Source: Climacium dendroides
Taxonomy: Eukaryota; Streptophyta; Bryopsida; Hypnales; Climaciaceae
Reading direction: 5' to 3'
DNA length: 64,000 nt
Assembly (NCBI GenBank): GCA_950106755.1
Contig: OX467092.1
Location: 8,618,001 to 8,682,000, forward strand
Shown: piece by piece, positions 33,526 through 44,837 of the stretch
Position numbering within the stretch: position 1 is the stretch's first letter
Layout of the letters: every line of letters starts with the position of its first letter
Notes under the pieces: generated by a model
The model's database searches: none
What the model saw: only the letters and a program-made list of their open reading frames with translations
What the model was told of the DNA's origin: nothing
Translations under genes and position numbers: made by a program

Positions 33526-33717
33526 TCACTCATTGGCAAGGGCTTCATCCACCCGTGTATCATCAAGTGAGTTGGCAACAGGAGCAAGGCCCCATGAAAC
33601 CTTCACCATAGCTAACCTCAACAACCTATCTCCTATTCTAAAACCTCGGCGAAATTCTTGACTAATGACATCTTTAGCAAGCTCTGTTGAATCCTTGCGC
33701 ATGATTGCCTCGTGAAA
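33526..33717 (-). pseudogene. Last-exon fragment resembling plastid GrpE
   Basis: After an acceptor CTTCTGTAG the frame reads FHEAIMRKDSTELA, then RRGFRIGDRLLRLAMVKVSW, ending ANE and TGA at 33526-33528. GrpE proteins (nucleotide exchange factors for DnaK/Hsp70) end with a G-[FYW]-x-[IL]-G-D-R-[LV]-L-R-P-A-x-V-x-V segment. Here the conserved Pro after LLR is Leu. The FHEA lead-in fits plastid rather than mitochondrial forms. No other GrpE exon was found within several kilobases upstream. It is therefore likely a stranded or captured exon, not a working gene. Recognition is by motif only. Confidence 0.55.
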
Positions 33718-34854
33718 CTACAGAAGCATACAATTAATGCTCAGAATCAATTGATGGAGTATACAAAGACATTAAAGTGAAATTGTAACTTAGAATCCAA
33801 CCACAAAAGAGATATGCTCAAGTTTATCTCCTTCATCCAACAAACTCTTAATGTATTACTTGGGAGTTCTTGTGCACATAAATTATGTACTACGGAATAT
33901 CTAGGGACTTACTAAGGGCTTACTAGGCTTAGTATGCACTGCCTATTGTAGTGGTTTAGTCCTTTAGGCTAAGGCTACCTCAGTCATATTGTACTTTGGC
34001 TGCCTCAGGCTCTTGGTTAATTGAATTAACATGATAGGACGAGACTCGTTAAACATATCAAATTCAAATAATGAAACTATTAAGCATTGAGCACCAAATT
34101 GCACAGGTACAAAAGTCATGACGTTCCCCGACGTCCCCAAGTGGCGCCCCGAAGTTCTTCCGTCAGGAGAGCGTAAGCGTCTCTTGGTGGGGCCTATAAA
34201 AAATCATCAAAAAAGGTAGAGGAAATTGGAAGGAAAGTAGAAAGGGAGAAGAAGAAAATAGGCTCTAGCAGAAAACAAGAAGATTGGAAGACCAAATAAT
34301 TCACAAATTTTTCAATTATAAAAAAGCAAAAATATGGAAGGAGATGGAAGGAGTGTATCATCAAGTGATGAAATTTGAAGTTCAAGCTAGAGAAGAAAAG
34401 ACCAACAACTTCGAGGTCAGTGCTTAAACACAATCCCTTGATTGTGTTTTGATTTCAATTAGAATTCATACATAGAGTTCAAAATCAGACCATTAGAATT
34501 GCTCAAGAAGTAGAATTAGACTTCAGAATTGCGTATAAGTTTCCATTAGCTTTTGAAAACTATATTACACTTCAAAATCCAGCACAAACCCCAAAAGTTA
34601 TGTTGGAAAGAAGTTTAATTTAATTTTGAATGAAAACTTAGAATCACGTTAAAATGCCCAAAAGAATAAGGAGAGAATTATAAAATTAACATAGATCAAA
34701 ATTGAGAAAGTAGAAGAATAATTAAACCAAGGATAAAAGGAATTAATAGGTAAATTTTGAAGAACTGTTAGCTGTCAAAATTTATTCCACAATCAATTAA
34801 CATAAAAGTTAAAGAACAATAGGATTTTATTTTACTAAAAATCAAAGTCAAAGG
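33718..34854. other. Non-coding stretch beyond the GrpE-like exon
   Basis: No exon with convincing coding character. Contains CCGACGTCCCCAAGTGGCGCC at 34126, GC-richer than its surroundings, then A-rich DNA. Confidence 0.4.
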
Positions 34855-36660
34855 CAAGTGGAGTGTAGATAACCGAATTGGGTATATGTTTTGTAAATTT
34901 TTGAGCCATTTTGGGTGTAATGTGAGAGCTTTTGCTACTAGTTTGGTTGTTTTCTTGTTCAAACTGGGTATTTTGGTCAACTGATTTAATTCCAAATGGG
35001 AGTAGTCTTGCTGCCTAGTCGGTTGGTGTGGTTGTTTTAAGTTCCAAGTCAAAAGTCCAGTTAGTGTTGAGTTGGTGAGTCAATAGTGAATGCCAAGTGG
35101 GGTAGTGTTTGGTTTTGAGTTAATTGTGTTTTAGTCGAATTGGATGAATACCGGCAGGTGAAGTAAAGTTATGATCAATGTTGGTGTCAGGTGAAATTCC
35201 AAGTTGGATGGATGTCAGTTGGCTGTCTTCCCCGATTTGGCAACTGCCAATGTGAGTCCTATTAGGTTCTAAATTGGAGTCATTTTCTTCACCCACTGTT
35301 TGAGAGAGTCTAGTGCATGTCCCAGTCGATTAGTCATGCTATGTATGTTTTGTTTTGTGTGTGTGTGTTCTGGTTTGGTGATTTCCAGTTGGAAAGAATG
35401 TTTGTGTTGATTCTGGGTCGGATTGGAGTGCGAGTGAGTTTGTGTCTATGTCCAAGTTGGAGATGTGTGTGCCAATGCATGGCAATGTTATGTGCAATGT
35501 CGGGAAGATGCAGTGATTGAAAAATTTATCCAAGTGGATAGCTAAAGCTGAAAAGATTTGCAAATCCTAGTTGGGATTTGTTGAGTGATGACGATGAGAT
35601 GTGTTAGTTGGAGATATTTAGAACTTAATAGTTAAATTAGGAGTTTTGAGTATGAACAATATTGTAAAATTTATAATGGTGATTTGATCACCAATTCGGA
35701 ATTTAAATAAAAATATGTTAAACCGAATTGGTATCAAGTGCATGTGGAATATTTATGTTGAATCCTAATTGTATGGGAGCCTGTTGTTGTAAATTAGTGA
35801 TGTGCCAATTGGAAATTATTTGCAGTCATGTGAGTTTAGATTGATCCAATTTGTGTTTGAATATGTGTGCTTATTGAATAAGTTGAAATGTATGTTTAAA
35901 TCCAAGTCGGAATGTTGTGAGATTAATTTCATAACAGTCCAAGTTGGAGTGGGTAAAACCTGAATGTTGTCATGTGAATTCTAATTCGGTTTGTAATTTG
36001 TAAATGAAGTCATGTGTTGGAAACTAATTGAGAAGTGTATGTGATTGAATTCAATTTGTGTCTGTAAATGTATTGATATATACCAAATTGGAGTGTAAAT
36101 CCAATGGATGTGAAATAGCAATTTGAGGAAGCAAGATGAAGAGATCAGATGTTGTGGTACCCTATTAGGAGACAAACCTTAAAGCAATAAGATTCAACCC
36201 GATTTGGTGGTACAAGGCTATACTGAAGAGTACCAACCCCAATCCAATTTGGAAGCAGAAAAGCCGTAATTGGTTTACAGTAGAGTTGTGACGGCATTAT
36301 GATCCAAGTTGGAAGTAAAGACTAAATTTCAAGTTGGAAAAAAAAAAGACTAATTGAAAGATAAAAGAAAAGTAAAAGATAAAGATTAAAAACTAATTTG
36401 GGAGATTATCTTAATCCTTGTGGCCTTTAAGAAGGGAGTGGCAAATCTAGTAATTATACATTATCGCATAAGGAAAACAATTGTTTGTGTGGTTTAAAGA
36501 ACAAATTTCCTATAATATTCTACAATTGCAATGACCTATTAAGAATTCAAAATAGAAGTAATCCTATTATATTAGTCTCCCTAAGAATGAACTTTCAACT
36601 ATTGCTCGGGTATTAATTTTTTTTTAAAAACCCAAGTTTATCTATATGGAGTTAAAGTAA
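34855..36660. repeat. Large inverted repeat, left arm
   Basis: About 1.8 kb whose reverse complement is recognisable at 44838-46900. Matched landmarks include the segment near 35317-35570 (ATGTATGTTTTGTTTTGTGT, GAAGATGCAGTGATTGAAAAA) against 46180-46380, and the end near 36520-36655 (GCTCGGGTATTAATT) against 44838-44980. Both arms are studded with CCAA-(G/T/C)-TTGG-like palindromic decamers every 50-100 bases. This looks like two copies, in opposite orientation, of an LTR or other long repeat. No ORF is credible. Confidence 0.75.
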
Positions 36661-37830
36661 CTTCAAGTGGACAAGTAAAAAGAACTAGTGGTAAATTTTG
36701 ATAAACCGGTTAACGGTCAAAATTTACTTTCAAAACTTAACTTTTTATTAAGAATCTTGAAATAGAAAGATTGACTTTTATCCAAGTATCAATTAAAATC
36801 TTGAAGGTAAAATTATTCAAGGATAAAAATAAAAGTAGAATAAAAATAAAATTACCTTGAATAAAAAAATCATAGTAAAAATAGATGAAAGATTAAAGAC
36901 CATCCAAAGGAATCTTAAAAAGAATTTAGAATCTAAATTAAAGTAGAAGTCAAAGGTAAAAGATAGAAGTAATTTTGAAATTTGAAAGTAAAAGAAATTG
37001 GTGGGATAAGTTGGTAAACCAAACAGTGGTCAAATTTCCACCGTAAACAATTTTTATCCAGACGGTCAAAAGTAAGAAATTTTCTACCTTTCAGGAAGAT
37101 AAAAACAGAACCTCAAAGATAAAATTAATTAACCTTGAAAGTAGAAATAAAATCCAAAATTATCCAAAGTAGTAAAAAACGTTTAAGAATTTATCCCCAA
37201 GGTCAGAAGATAGCCAAAGGATAAGTTAGAGTTGGAACTTATGGGATATTCTTAAGATCCAAGACTAATTTTACCTCTAAAATCAGATTAATAGTAAAAG
37301 AGCTCAAGTAGAATGAAGATTTAAACAAAGTAGGTTAAAATTGAATCAACCAAATTGACCAGATAGAATCCAAGTCAGAATTTAGATAGAAGCTAAAAGA
37401 TAGAAAATAACCCAAAAGTTCAAAGTCAATTTCGATAGTTAGAATAGAATTAAGACCTATAAACTTTCGTCTTTTACTAAGAATTTACCAATTTAGAATC
37501 AGAAATAGGATTTAGTAAAAAACTCCATTGCTTGAAAGGCAGCTTGTTCACTACAACCCAATCACCCATATAATTTAATCAATTAATCTAAAACCTGGTT
37601 GTGCATGTTTGGTCTCGAGGATGAAGATTAAAACACTCATAATGTGTAGTTCAACCAAACTACAAGCTTCGTTGGCTTAGGTGGTGGAACTCCAGCAAAA
37701 CCTTTAGATTTCCCGCTCTTGGTTTTAACACTTTGATCTTATAGACTTGACTCTCTAAGGCTATTTTTTGAATTGAGGTATGTTATCAACCTTCTGTTTT
37801 AATACTTTTATTTTTCAAGTTTATAAATAT
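36661..37830. other. A-rich non-coding DNA with LTR-end-like segment
   Basis: Mostly A/G-rich. At 37520-37660 CTCCATTGCTTGAAAGGC and AACCTGGTTGTG then CACTCA recur in the order seen at 57925-58040, so this may be the 3' end of an LTR-like module. The pieces of the copy-B methyltransferase gene restart just after it. Confidence 0.4.
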
Positions 37831-37895
37831 TTTGATTCTTATCCTATTGTTGTACCATGATACACTTTGTTGTAACAATGTCTTCATACTTATAG

Positions 37896-40066
37896 TTCAA
37901 TGGAGTGCCAATGATGAGCTGGACATGATTGGTCCTTATGTGGAGACATGGTGCATTGTTTTGTGGGATCACGCTCTTCAAGAAAGACTCTTCATATTCA
38001 AAGTCTACTCTTTTCAAATGTTGTTGTAATGAGGATTCTATATAGGTATCTCTTTTACTTCATTTATATTTATTTTTGTAAATTTGAATTACTTTACAAA
38101 TCCAAAGAATAATTACATTTGTGCCTTTGTCATTGTAATAATTATGATAATTTTTTATGATTGTAGATATTTCAAGCGAGAGTTGAGTCAAAAAGGTAGG
38201 ATTGAGAGAAAATTCATGCCCAAGCTTTTTAGAGGATGGCTTAACACGTTTTTAAAGGGGTGCATGTTCACTTTGATTCAACAATAAGGATTTTTTGTTC
38301 AAGAACTCCAAGCTTGTCTTTGGTACTTAGAGTGCTCAAGGATTTTTGCCCCATCACTTGAGAAACTTGAGAAGGAGGTTGCTAGATATCATCCCAAAAC
38401 TAGCACACAGAATGACAAAAGGAGTCTTTAGATGAAGAAGGGAAGTGGAAGAGGTTGCACCAATGAAGGAGTGCAAGCCAAGGGAGAAGAAGATAGTGAA
38501 GGAGACTGCCATGAAGGATGACACCCCTTCTTCGTCTGTGCCAACATCTGTTCTTGTACCTCCTCCTTTTCTTGTACCTTCCACCACTTTTGAAGTGATT
38601 GATATAGCTCGCTCACTTTGCTCTCCAACCCTTATGTCTATTACAATGGATGTTTTTGCTTCATCAGAGTACATTGCCAAATCGACAATTCAACCCGACA
38701 CATATGGTATTGTATCTAAGGCTCTAATTCTACCATCGTCAATTTCTGCAATGCTCAAAGTCAAAAAGACGACAGGGAACAATGCATCAACATGGGATGA
38801 AATGCTTGATTTTGCAAAAAAAGTAACATCTATGCTCTCTACTCTTCTTTTAATTCTCTCTTTTCTCTTCCACATTAACTTATAAGTTTGGCATTGCAAT
38901 TCATTCATACATCTAAAAGTGTGCATATTTCTATGTCAAGGTTGGGAGGGAGAGGATGCAAACTCTTGGAGGCAACGTGAATTCTAGTTCATGCTTTGAT
39001 TTGATTAAGGATTTGATTGTTGTTGATATTTCGGATGGACTACTGGTCTCCAACATCTCAGTTCTTCCTTCTTATGTTCCTACTTGGATTATGTTGAATC
39101 AAGAGGAGGTTATTGAATCCATCTTTGAGTTTGCTTCGGAGTATATTCATTGTGATAGAGCAATTTTGTTGTCCCACCCAGAGAATGAAAAGGTAAAGGA
39201 ATTTACACTTGAGTGTATTGATACATGTGGCTTTCATCTACTTGATTCTTGGATGGATGTGAACGAGTTGAAACTTTCTAGTTACAAAAAATCCAAACGT
39301 TAGATAAGCTCTTATGAAATTTCCTTCATTTATAAATTTTGATATTTAAACCCACTTGTAGTAACTTTGTATTTGTCAAATAAGGCTATATTTGTTATAT
39401 TGAGACTTTTTGCAGTCTCATTTTTATCTTCGACTCAAAGATAAACCATTTTATCTCTTTATTAATATTTTTTTTATAAATAGGTAATAACACCAACTTT
39501 TAAATTTTCATTTTAGAATCACTAATTGAGCATTATTTATTCTTGATTTCAATTATTATTTTTGTAAATGAATTTCTAATATTTAGCATTCTATCTCAAA
39601 ATCTACGAAAAGTCTCATTATAATGAATATGACCTTAAATATTAATTGTCATACTTGTTTATACTTGGCAATCGCAGCACTTTTGGATCCTTCTTTTGTA
39701 CAAAGAAAATGGGAGGAAACATTGGTGGTGTCTAAGTTTTTTTATCTATGTGAACCAACAACTTAGTAATGCTGGCACAAATCTTGAAGAAGTGGACCTA
39801 CTTCACAACTTCACCTCCTTATAGACTCAGCTCATGAATGATATAGTTCCATAGAGAGGTGCTTGTGAGAACGATCCTCTTTTTGTGCAGCTATTGATTG
39901 AGGCATTTTCAAAATATGGTGATGTAGTGCTAGATTGTTATGCATCTACAAGCACATTCTATTAAACAATTATCATTATTGAAACCATGATTTTATTGCA
40001 TTGTGTGTAATATATTTGCTACAACTTACTAATGATGTTGCATTCAATCAGGGTTGTCCCCATCAC
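37896..40066 (+). pseudogene. Second half of decayed ParB-methyltransferase gene (copy B)
   Basis: Blocks follow the exon order of the gene at 18796-27288 from exon 8 onward. 37896-38029 (IGPYVETWCIVLWDHALQ) matches exon 8. 38167-38830 matches exon 9 (YFKRELSQKGRIERKFMP..., CMFT) and ends in the TWDEMLDFAKK region. 38950-39299 (DLIVVDISDGL ... DRAILLSHPENEKVKEF) matches exon 10. 39870-39957 (DPLFVQLLIEAF ... VVLDCYAST) matches exon 11. A trace at 40052-40066 may be exon 12. The motif IV position reads VVDISDG and motif I LDCYAST. Several stops and frameshifts make it a pseudogene. The first exon here is the one right after the last exon of the 6416-9208 fragment. Confidence 0.7.
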
Positions 40067-40400
40067 GTCACGTTCAGACGTCCAAATATCCATTCGGACG
40101 TCAGAATTCATCCCTAGTGTCCATCAGGATGAAATTGGGCCAAGAACCGTCGGTAGATGATGAATAACAACTAGAGAAATGGATGGACGGACTTGATGGG
40201 CAGACTGGACAGCGAAGGCTGTGCGGACAGACTAGGTGGATGGGTGGCTAGACGGGCAGAATGGATGGCAAAGGCTCTGTGGACGGGCGGGCTTGACAGC
40301 GAAGCTTCTATCGATGGGTAGCTGGATGGAAGGGCTAGACGAGCGAGATGAACGGGTGGTATGGACGGGCGGGATTGATGGGCTTTAAATCTTTTGTACT
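40067..40400. repeat. GACGTC/GGACGG-rich repeat, copy 1
   Basis: Begins GTTCAGACGTCCAAATATCC directly at the broken edge of the methyltransferase fragment and continues into a run of GGATGGACGGGCGG-like units. A similar start (GTTCAGACGGACGTCCAGCATC) occurs at 41478, and a similar segment at 63428. ORFs across it come from the repeat. Confidence 0.6.
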
Positions 40401-41460
40401 TAAAGTTCATTATTGAATTTCTAATTAGATAAGTTGCAAAATTGATTTTACATTGTACGGCAAGAAATTCAAAAATTATAATCCATGGTCCCTAGGCCAA
40501 TTATTGTCCCAAAACCACTCTAAGTTGCCATTTTTGTTGCATTCATCCGCAAATGAAAAGAAAAGAAAAAATTAGAATCTAAATATAGGATCATAAAGTC
40601 ACTTATTTCAATTGATTTGGAAAAAATTTCATGTAGTGTGACTTTATCGAGTTAGCAATTGAAAGATATTAGCTTTTAAAGTTGAAAACCAAATTTTGTT
40701 GAACCTTTGCCTAAGCTTTTGAGCAATTTCAAAAGACTTTGATAATTTGATTGCCATTTGAGGAAAATTTTCGATTTGTAAACTTTGAATTTAAAAATAA
40801 ATATGAGGGAGTACTCTATCAAAAGTCTAATTAAAAAAACTAAAAGAACAAAATTTATTTATTTATTTTTAAAAAATTGTTAAGTAGGATTACGTCAAAG
40901 ATTCAGCAACAAACTTAATTGTTATCTGTTTATTGCTTTGGTAAGGAATTGAAAGACATGATTTGAAATGTTGAAATTAAACTGGCAAAAAAACTTGTCA
41001 TGATTCAAAAACACTAAAATGAAAAATACTTTAAATTGCATTTGAAATTGATTCCTCTAGTTCTTTTGTTACAAGAATAAATGCAACTAGGCAATGCCCT
41101 AAGATTGTCTACAAAAACAAATTGTCCATATCTTTCTAATTGCTAGTCCAAATAGAAAATATAGAATGAATTAAATCTTGACAAATATAAACTTATAATA
41201 TCATACAAAAAAATATTAAAAAAAAATTTGGACCTTGGTTGATATTTATTGTGTTTACAGACAACCTTCGTTTCAGGCTTTCTCACCTCATTGGGCTATA
41301 ATTACAATTGGCAGGCGTGTGGGACTACTTGTTGCACAAATAAAATTTCCATGAATTGTATGTGTTTTCACTTCTTGTGGATTCCCAAAGAGTTTCTTTG
41401 GAGGGAGGGCATTCATTGCAATAAAATTCATGTTTTGGAAAAAAATCATAATTCTTTATC
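40401..41460. other. AT-rich non-coding DNA
   Basis: No gene-like reading on either strand. Multiple A or T runs, no convincing repeats beyond low complexity. Confidence 0.4.
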
Positions 41461-41464
41461 TTCC

Positions 41465-41700
41465 AAGGTAGTACGGATGTTGGGACGTTCAGACGGACGT
41501 CCAGCATCAATGTCCACTAGTTTCCAAATGTCCGGGGACAGAAATTTTGCACTTTATCCCATCCAATGGACGGGCGGTCGGATGGATGGTGTAGACAAGT
41601 GGGCGGATGGGACAGAAGAATGGGCGGATGGAGCGGACGCGTGGGTAGGTGGATGGGACGGACGGGGCATTGAGGAGGGAGTTGAACAATGCAGGGTAAG
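41465..41700. repeat. GACGTC/GGACGG-rich repeat, copy 2
   Basis: Starts with GGGACGTTCAGACGGACGTCC and continues in GGGCGGATGGGACGG-type units to about 41695. Same family as 40067 and 63420. Confidence 0.6.
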
Positions 41701-42313
41701 GTGGGTGATTTTTTTTTCAACGATTATTTAGGACTTAGTAGAGATGTAGAAGATAAAATTTTCAAGCAACAAATTGCCAAATAGCCATATAGGTGGCTCT
41801 TTCTTATACTTCAATTACTTTGTACCTCTGAAATCATTGGAATGACAATTTAAGACAAAAACTTGTCAATTGAACAACCGTCAATTGACACTTGAAAGAA
41901 GTGCATTTATAATCATCTCATGATTTTGAGATTTTTATTCAAACATACAATGACAAATGACGTTGAGACTTTCAAGTATTCCAAAATCATTATCAATTAA
42001 AACATGCTCACCAATTACAAACACACCTTCAATTGGAACTACATTGGCATTCATTGGTGATAAAAGTAGTATGTATAATCCATATATACTACGCAACTAT
42101 GTAATCCGCATGCATACCACTATGCATCTTTGCCTCTACACTTTGCCTCTACAGATACTACATAGTGCATACTTATATAGTTATATATAATATCCTAAAA
42201 GTTCAATATGAACGGCGGAAGTGCTCATCTAGTATAAGCCAATGGAATGAAGAAGTAAATTGCGAAATCACTTGTGCCAAATTGCTATGACCATTGGGAC
42301 CAGTTATGCAAAG
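41701..42313. other. AT-rich non-coding DNA
   Basis: Nothing gene-like seen. An ATATA/TATGC-rich segment lies near 42060-42200. Confidence 0.35.
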
Positions 42314-43721
42314 TCACTCCAAGTACAATTGAAAGACTTGTGCTAAGTCTTTATGCTCGTACCTCACATGTGAATCGCCTCCACGACCTTGCAAATGATC
42401 ATATGCCTCCAACATGCATGTCCTGTTAATCTTTTGAGCTAGTTGACCAATGACAAATTTCTCAAATTTTATGGAAAGTGTAGGTATGTTCTCCACATCC
42501 GCATCTCTTCTATGCATTTATGTAATTTTTGGATCCACACACCACCTCCTCCTCAAAGCTTCGTCCCAATCATTTGTCGATGTAAATGTATACAATGAAT
42601 TCATGGGCGCGGTACTAACAGTGGTCATCCCCCAATTGTAAACTCCAATGTAAACCCATGATTCATCTTCGGGAAAATGAAACATGATGTTGTTCGGAGA
42701 AATGTTGTTGTGGAGATGTCCAGTACCATGTACTCTATTCACGATATGCAACAATGCCCAAGTAAGCTCTCTGTGCTTCGCTCTTCATCATTTGAGATGG
42801 TGAGCACGAATGATTTCTTCATTAGTGATGTTGAGGTCATATTGAACTCGAATGAATATGTTGTCTGAATAATCATAATCCATTTTCAACATTTCATGCA
42901 AAGTACTAGAATTCTACCAAAATGAATATCCTTTGATTCGTGTTGTATAGCTAGGCTACAAAAAAGCGTATCACTCCATTGTGCGGAATCCACACAACCA
43001 TCGACTCGGTATTGTGTTCCATTTTTGCAAGTTTTGGTCGTCAACCTTCTTGGAGAGACATCTTCGTTGCAAACTCCCCAAATGCTTGAATTTCACCGCA
43101 TCCTTCAATTCGCATCCTTCGAACTGTTACATAGTCACCCCGCATGATTTTGTTATCTTGGGGAATCACCTTCGCTGTTTTTGAGAGCGCTATTAGATGG
43201 CAACGTGCACTTTGTATGTGCTACATCCCTTCCATATTCATCCACGCGCCAAGTCAATGACCCTAACCAGTTTCGTCTCTTAGCAAATGGTCTCATGTGA
43301 TTTACGAACATGTCCGCTTTCGTAATCACATGCTCAAATGCTTCATTATTTGTGCGGTGAACCTTCCTAAATTTCTCTAGGATTACCTTGACATTCCATA
43401 GTGCATCATGCAGCCGTTTATCCAACCAAGTTTGAAAATTCTTCTTCTCCGTTTCATCATACCACTCCAACACATGTAAGGCCCTCATCATACCGTCCTT
43501 CATATCCCCATTGAACTTTTCAATGCCTTCCTCTTGGTATCGAACATATTTGATATCGATTTGTTCCTCTCCTTGAAATGGTAAGGGTCTATTATTGTGG
43601 TCTCTGTCTCATAGAACTTGATGGTGTATTTTGTCAAAAATGCTTTGCAACTCTTTGAGGGATTGTCTTTAGTGGACTCAATAGGAGCCATGAATGCTCT
43701 TTCCCTCTTCAACCTTGGCAT
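42314..43721 (-). pseudogene. Kinase-like pseudogene
   Basis: Minus-strand reading starts MPRLKRERAFMAPIES at 43721. It shifts frame at 43500 and continues through MKDGMMRALHVLEWYDETEK to 43153. Broken frames follow, and from 42754 comes VHGTGHLHNNISPNNIMFHF then VYIGVYNWGM. This matches the HxD-containing catalytic loop and the DFG region of protein kinases in layout: the loop is LHNNISPNNI (HRDxxxxN expected) and the DFG position reads YNWG. Both catalytic Asp positions are Asn here. The C-lobe continues at 42517-42314 (KFEKFVIGQLAQKI). At least one frameshift and several stops are present. The family is not identified; with both Asp residues lost this copy would not be an active kinase even if repaired. 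Confidence 0.55.
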
Positions 43722-43794
43722 CTTGATAAACGTTACAAATTTTTAAATAAAAATGACAAGGGTTACCTCCAAATAATAGACCCTTACCATTTCA

Positions 43795-44300
43795 AGGAGA
43801 GGAACAAATAGAGGTCAAACCACTAAGCTCTCTGCTCTCTCTTACAAGCAAGGAGAAAGGTAAAAGTGAGATGCGGACGAACCGTCTACTTCTCTTATAT
43901 GAGGCAAATGGCATGTCCACATTATCAAGTGGACGGAGGTCATTCGATTTGGCAGACGGCTCAGCCATCCGCCAAATCTACGCCGTCTGTAATGGTGGAC
44001 AACCAATCATTCGATGCATCGGGATTGTCCAATCAGTCGGACAATTGGCCATTCGACAAATCGGATGGCGTTGTCCGCCCAATATCCTCCATCAACATCG
44101 TGTTGGTCATCTGATCTGGCGAATAGCGACCCATCCGCCTCACTGGGTCCATCCAATCAGGCCGACGTCGGCCATGCAGCAGACGGACTCGGCCGTCTAC
44201 CATATTTGAGCCGTCCATCTGGCAGATAACCAATCGTCCGCTCCATCTCAGCCGTCCGACTTGGTGGACGATTGGCCGTCCGCCCAAAGAATGGAAATGC
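43795..44300. repeat. GGACGG/CCGTCC-rich element with conserved flank, copy 1
   Basis: Flank GAGGTCAAACCACTAAGCTCTC ... TTATATGAGGC is followed by a stretch rich in CCGTCC, GGACGG and TCCGCC. The same flank and interior occur at 47665. ORFs here in five frames are composition artefacts. Confidence 0.65.
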
Positions 44301-44837
44301 AACTATTTTTTTCAACTCTCAACTATATTCTTAAATATAAGAAATATTGAATTAAAAAGTCTATAGTATAAAAAATTCTATAAATGACAATCATAGTCAT
44401 CTAGAATTACAAAATAGAGGTCAAATTAATTTTCTTTCCCAACTTTGAATGCTCATATCTTTCAATCTATACGGTCAAACTTCTTCAAATCTTTATTATG
44501 TGATCTGAGACAAATAAATTAGAAGATTGTACATTTAAACTTTAAGAAAAAACAAAAAAATGGATGGGACGACTGAACGCACAAAAAATGAAAGTCTTTA
44601 GTGAACTTTACAAAAAAATGATCTTGATCTTCTAGGGTTAAACACCTCAAGAAGGATAACTCTTGGACCGTTGTCCTTGAGGTTAAATACTTAAAATAGC
44701 ACGTGGTGAGTGAAATATTGATGTTTATTGTATAATGAGGATTTTTCTTTGTGCATACAAGAATGTCTTTCGAATTTTGACAAAAGCTTTAAGAATATCA
44801 ATTGGTCACATAGTTCTTTCATAAATACACTCCTAAT
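44301..44837. other. AT-rich non-coding DNA
   Basis: Nothing gene-like seen on either strand. Confidence 0.35.

Larger units (their letters stand above)
75..40066. mobile_element. Old MULE-like element (copy B), heavily interrupted
   Basis: Seen directly: bases 75-86 read CAACGATGCTAG, identical to the left terminus of the well-preserved element at 9864. Behind that terminus lie decayed minus-strand transposase pieces (978-5990), then decayed plus-strand methyltransferase pieces (6416-9208). The remaining methyltransferase exons resume at 37896-40066. This is the same divergent gene order as in the younger copy. The inference is an older member of the same family, later split by about 28.7 kb of nested insertions. 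No right terminus was found; the last recognisable homology ends near 40066, where a GACGTC-rich repeat begins. The outer boundary is therefore provisional. Confidence 0.5.

Noticed and set aside
41249..41731. 160-codon plus-strand ORF
   Set aside because: Its second half is the GGACGG repeat and the first half has no coding character.
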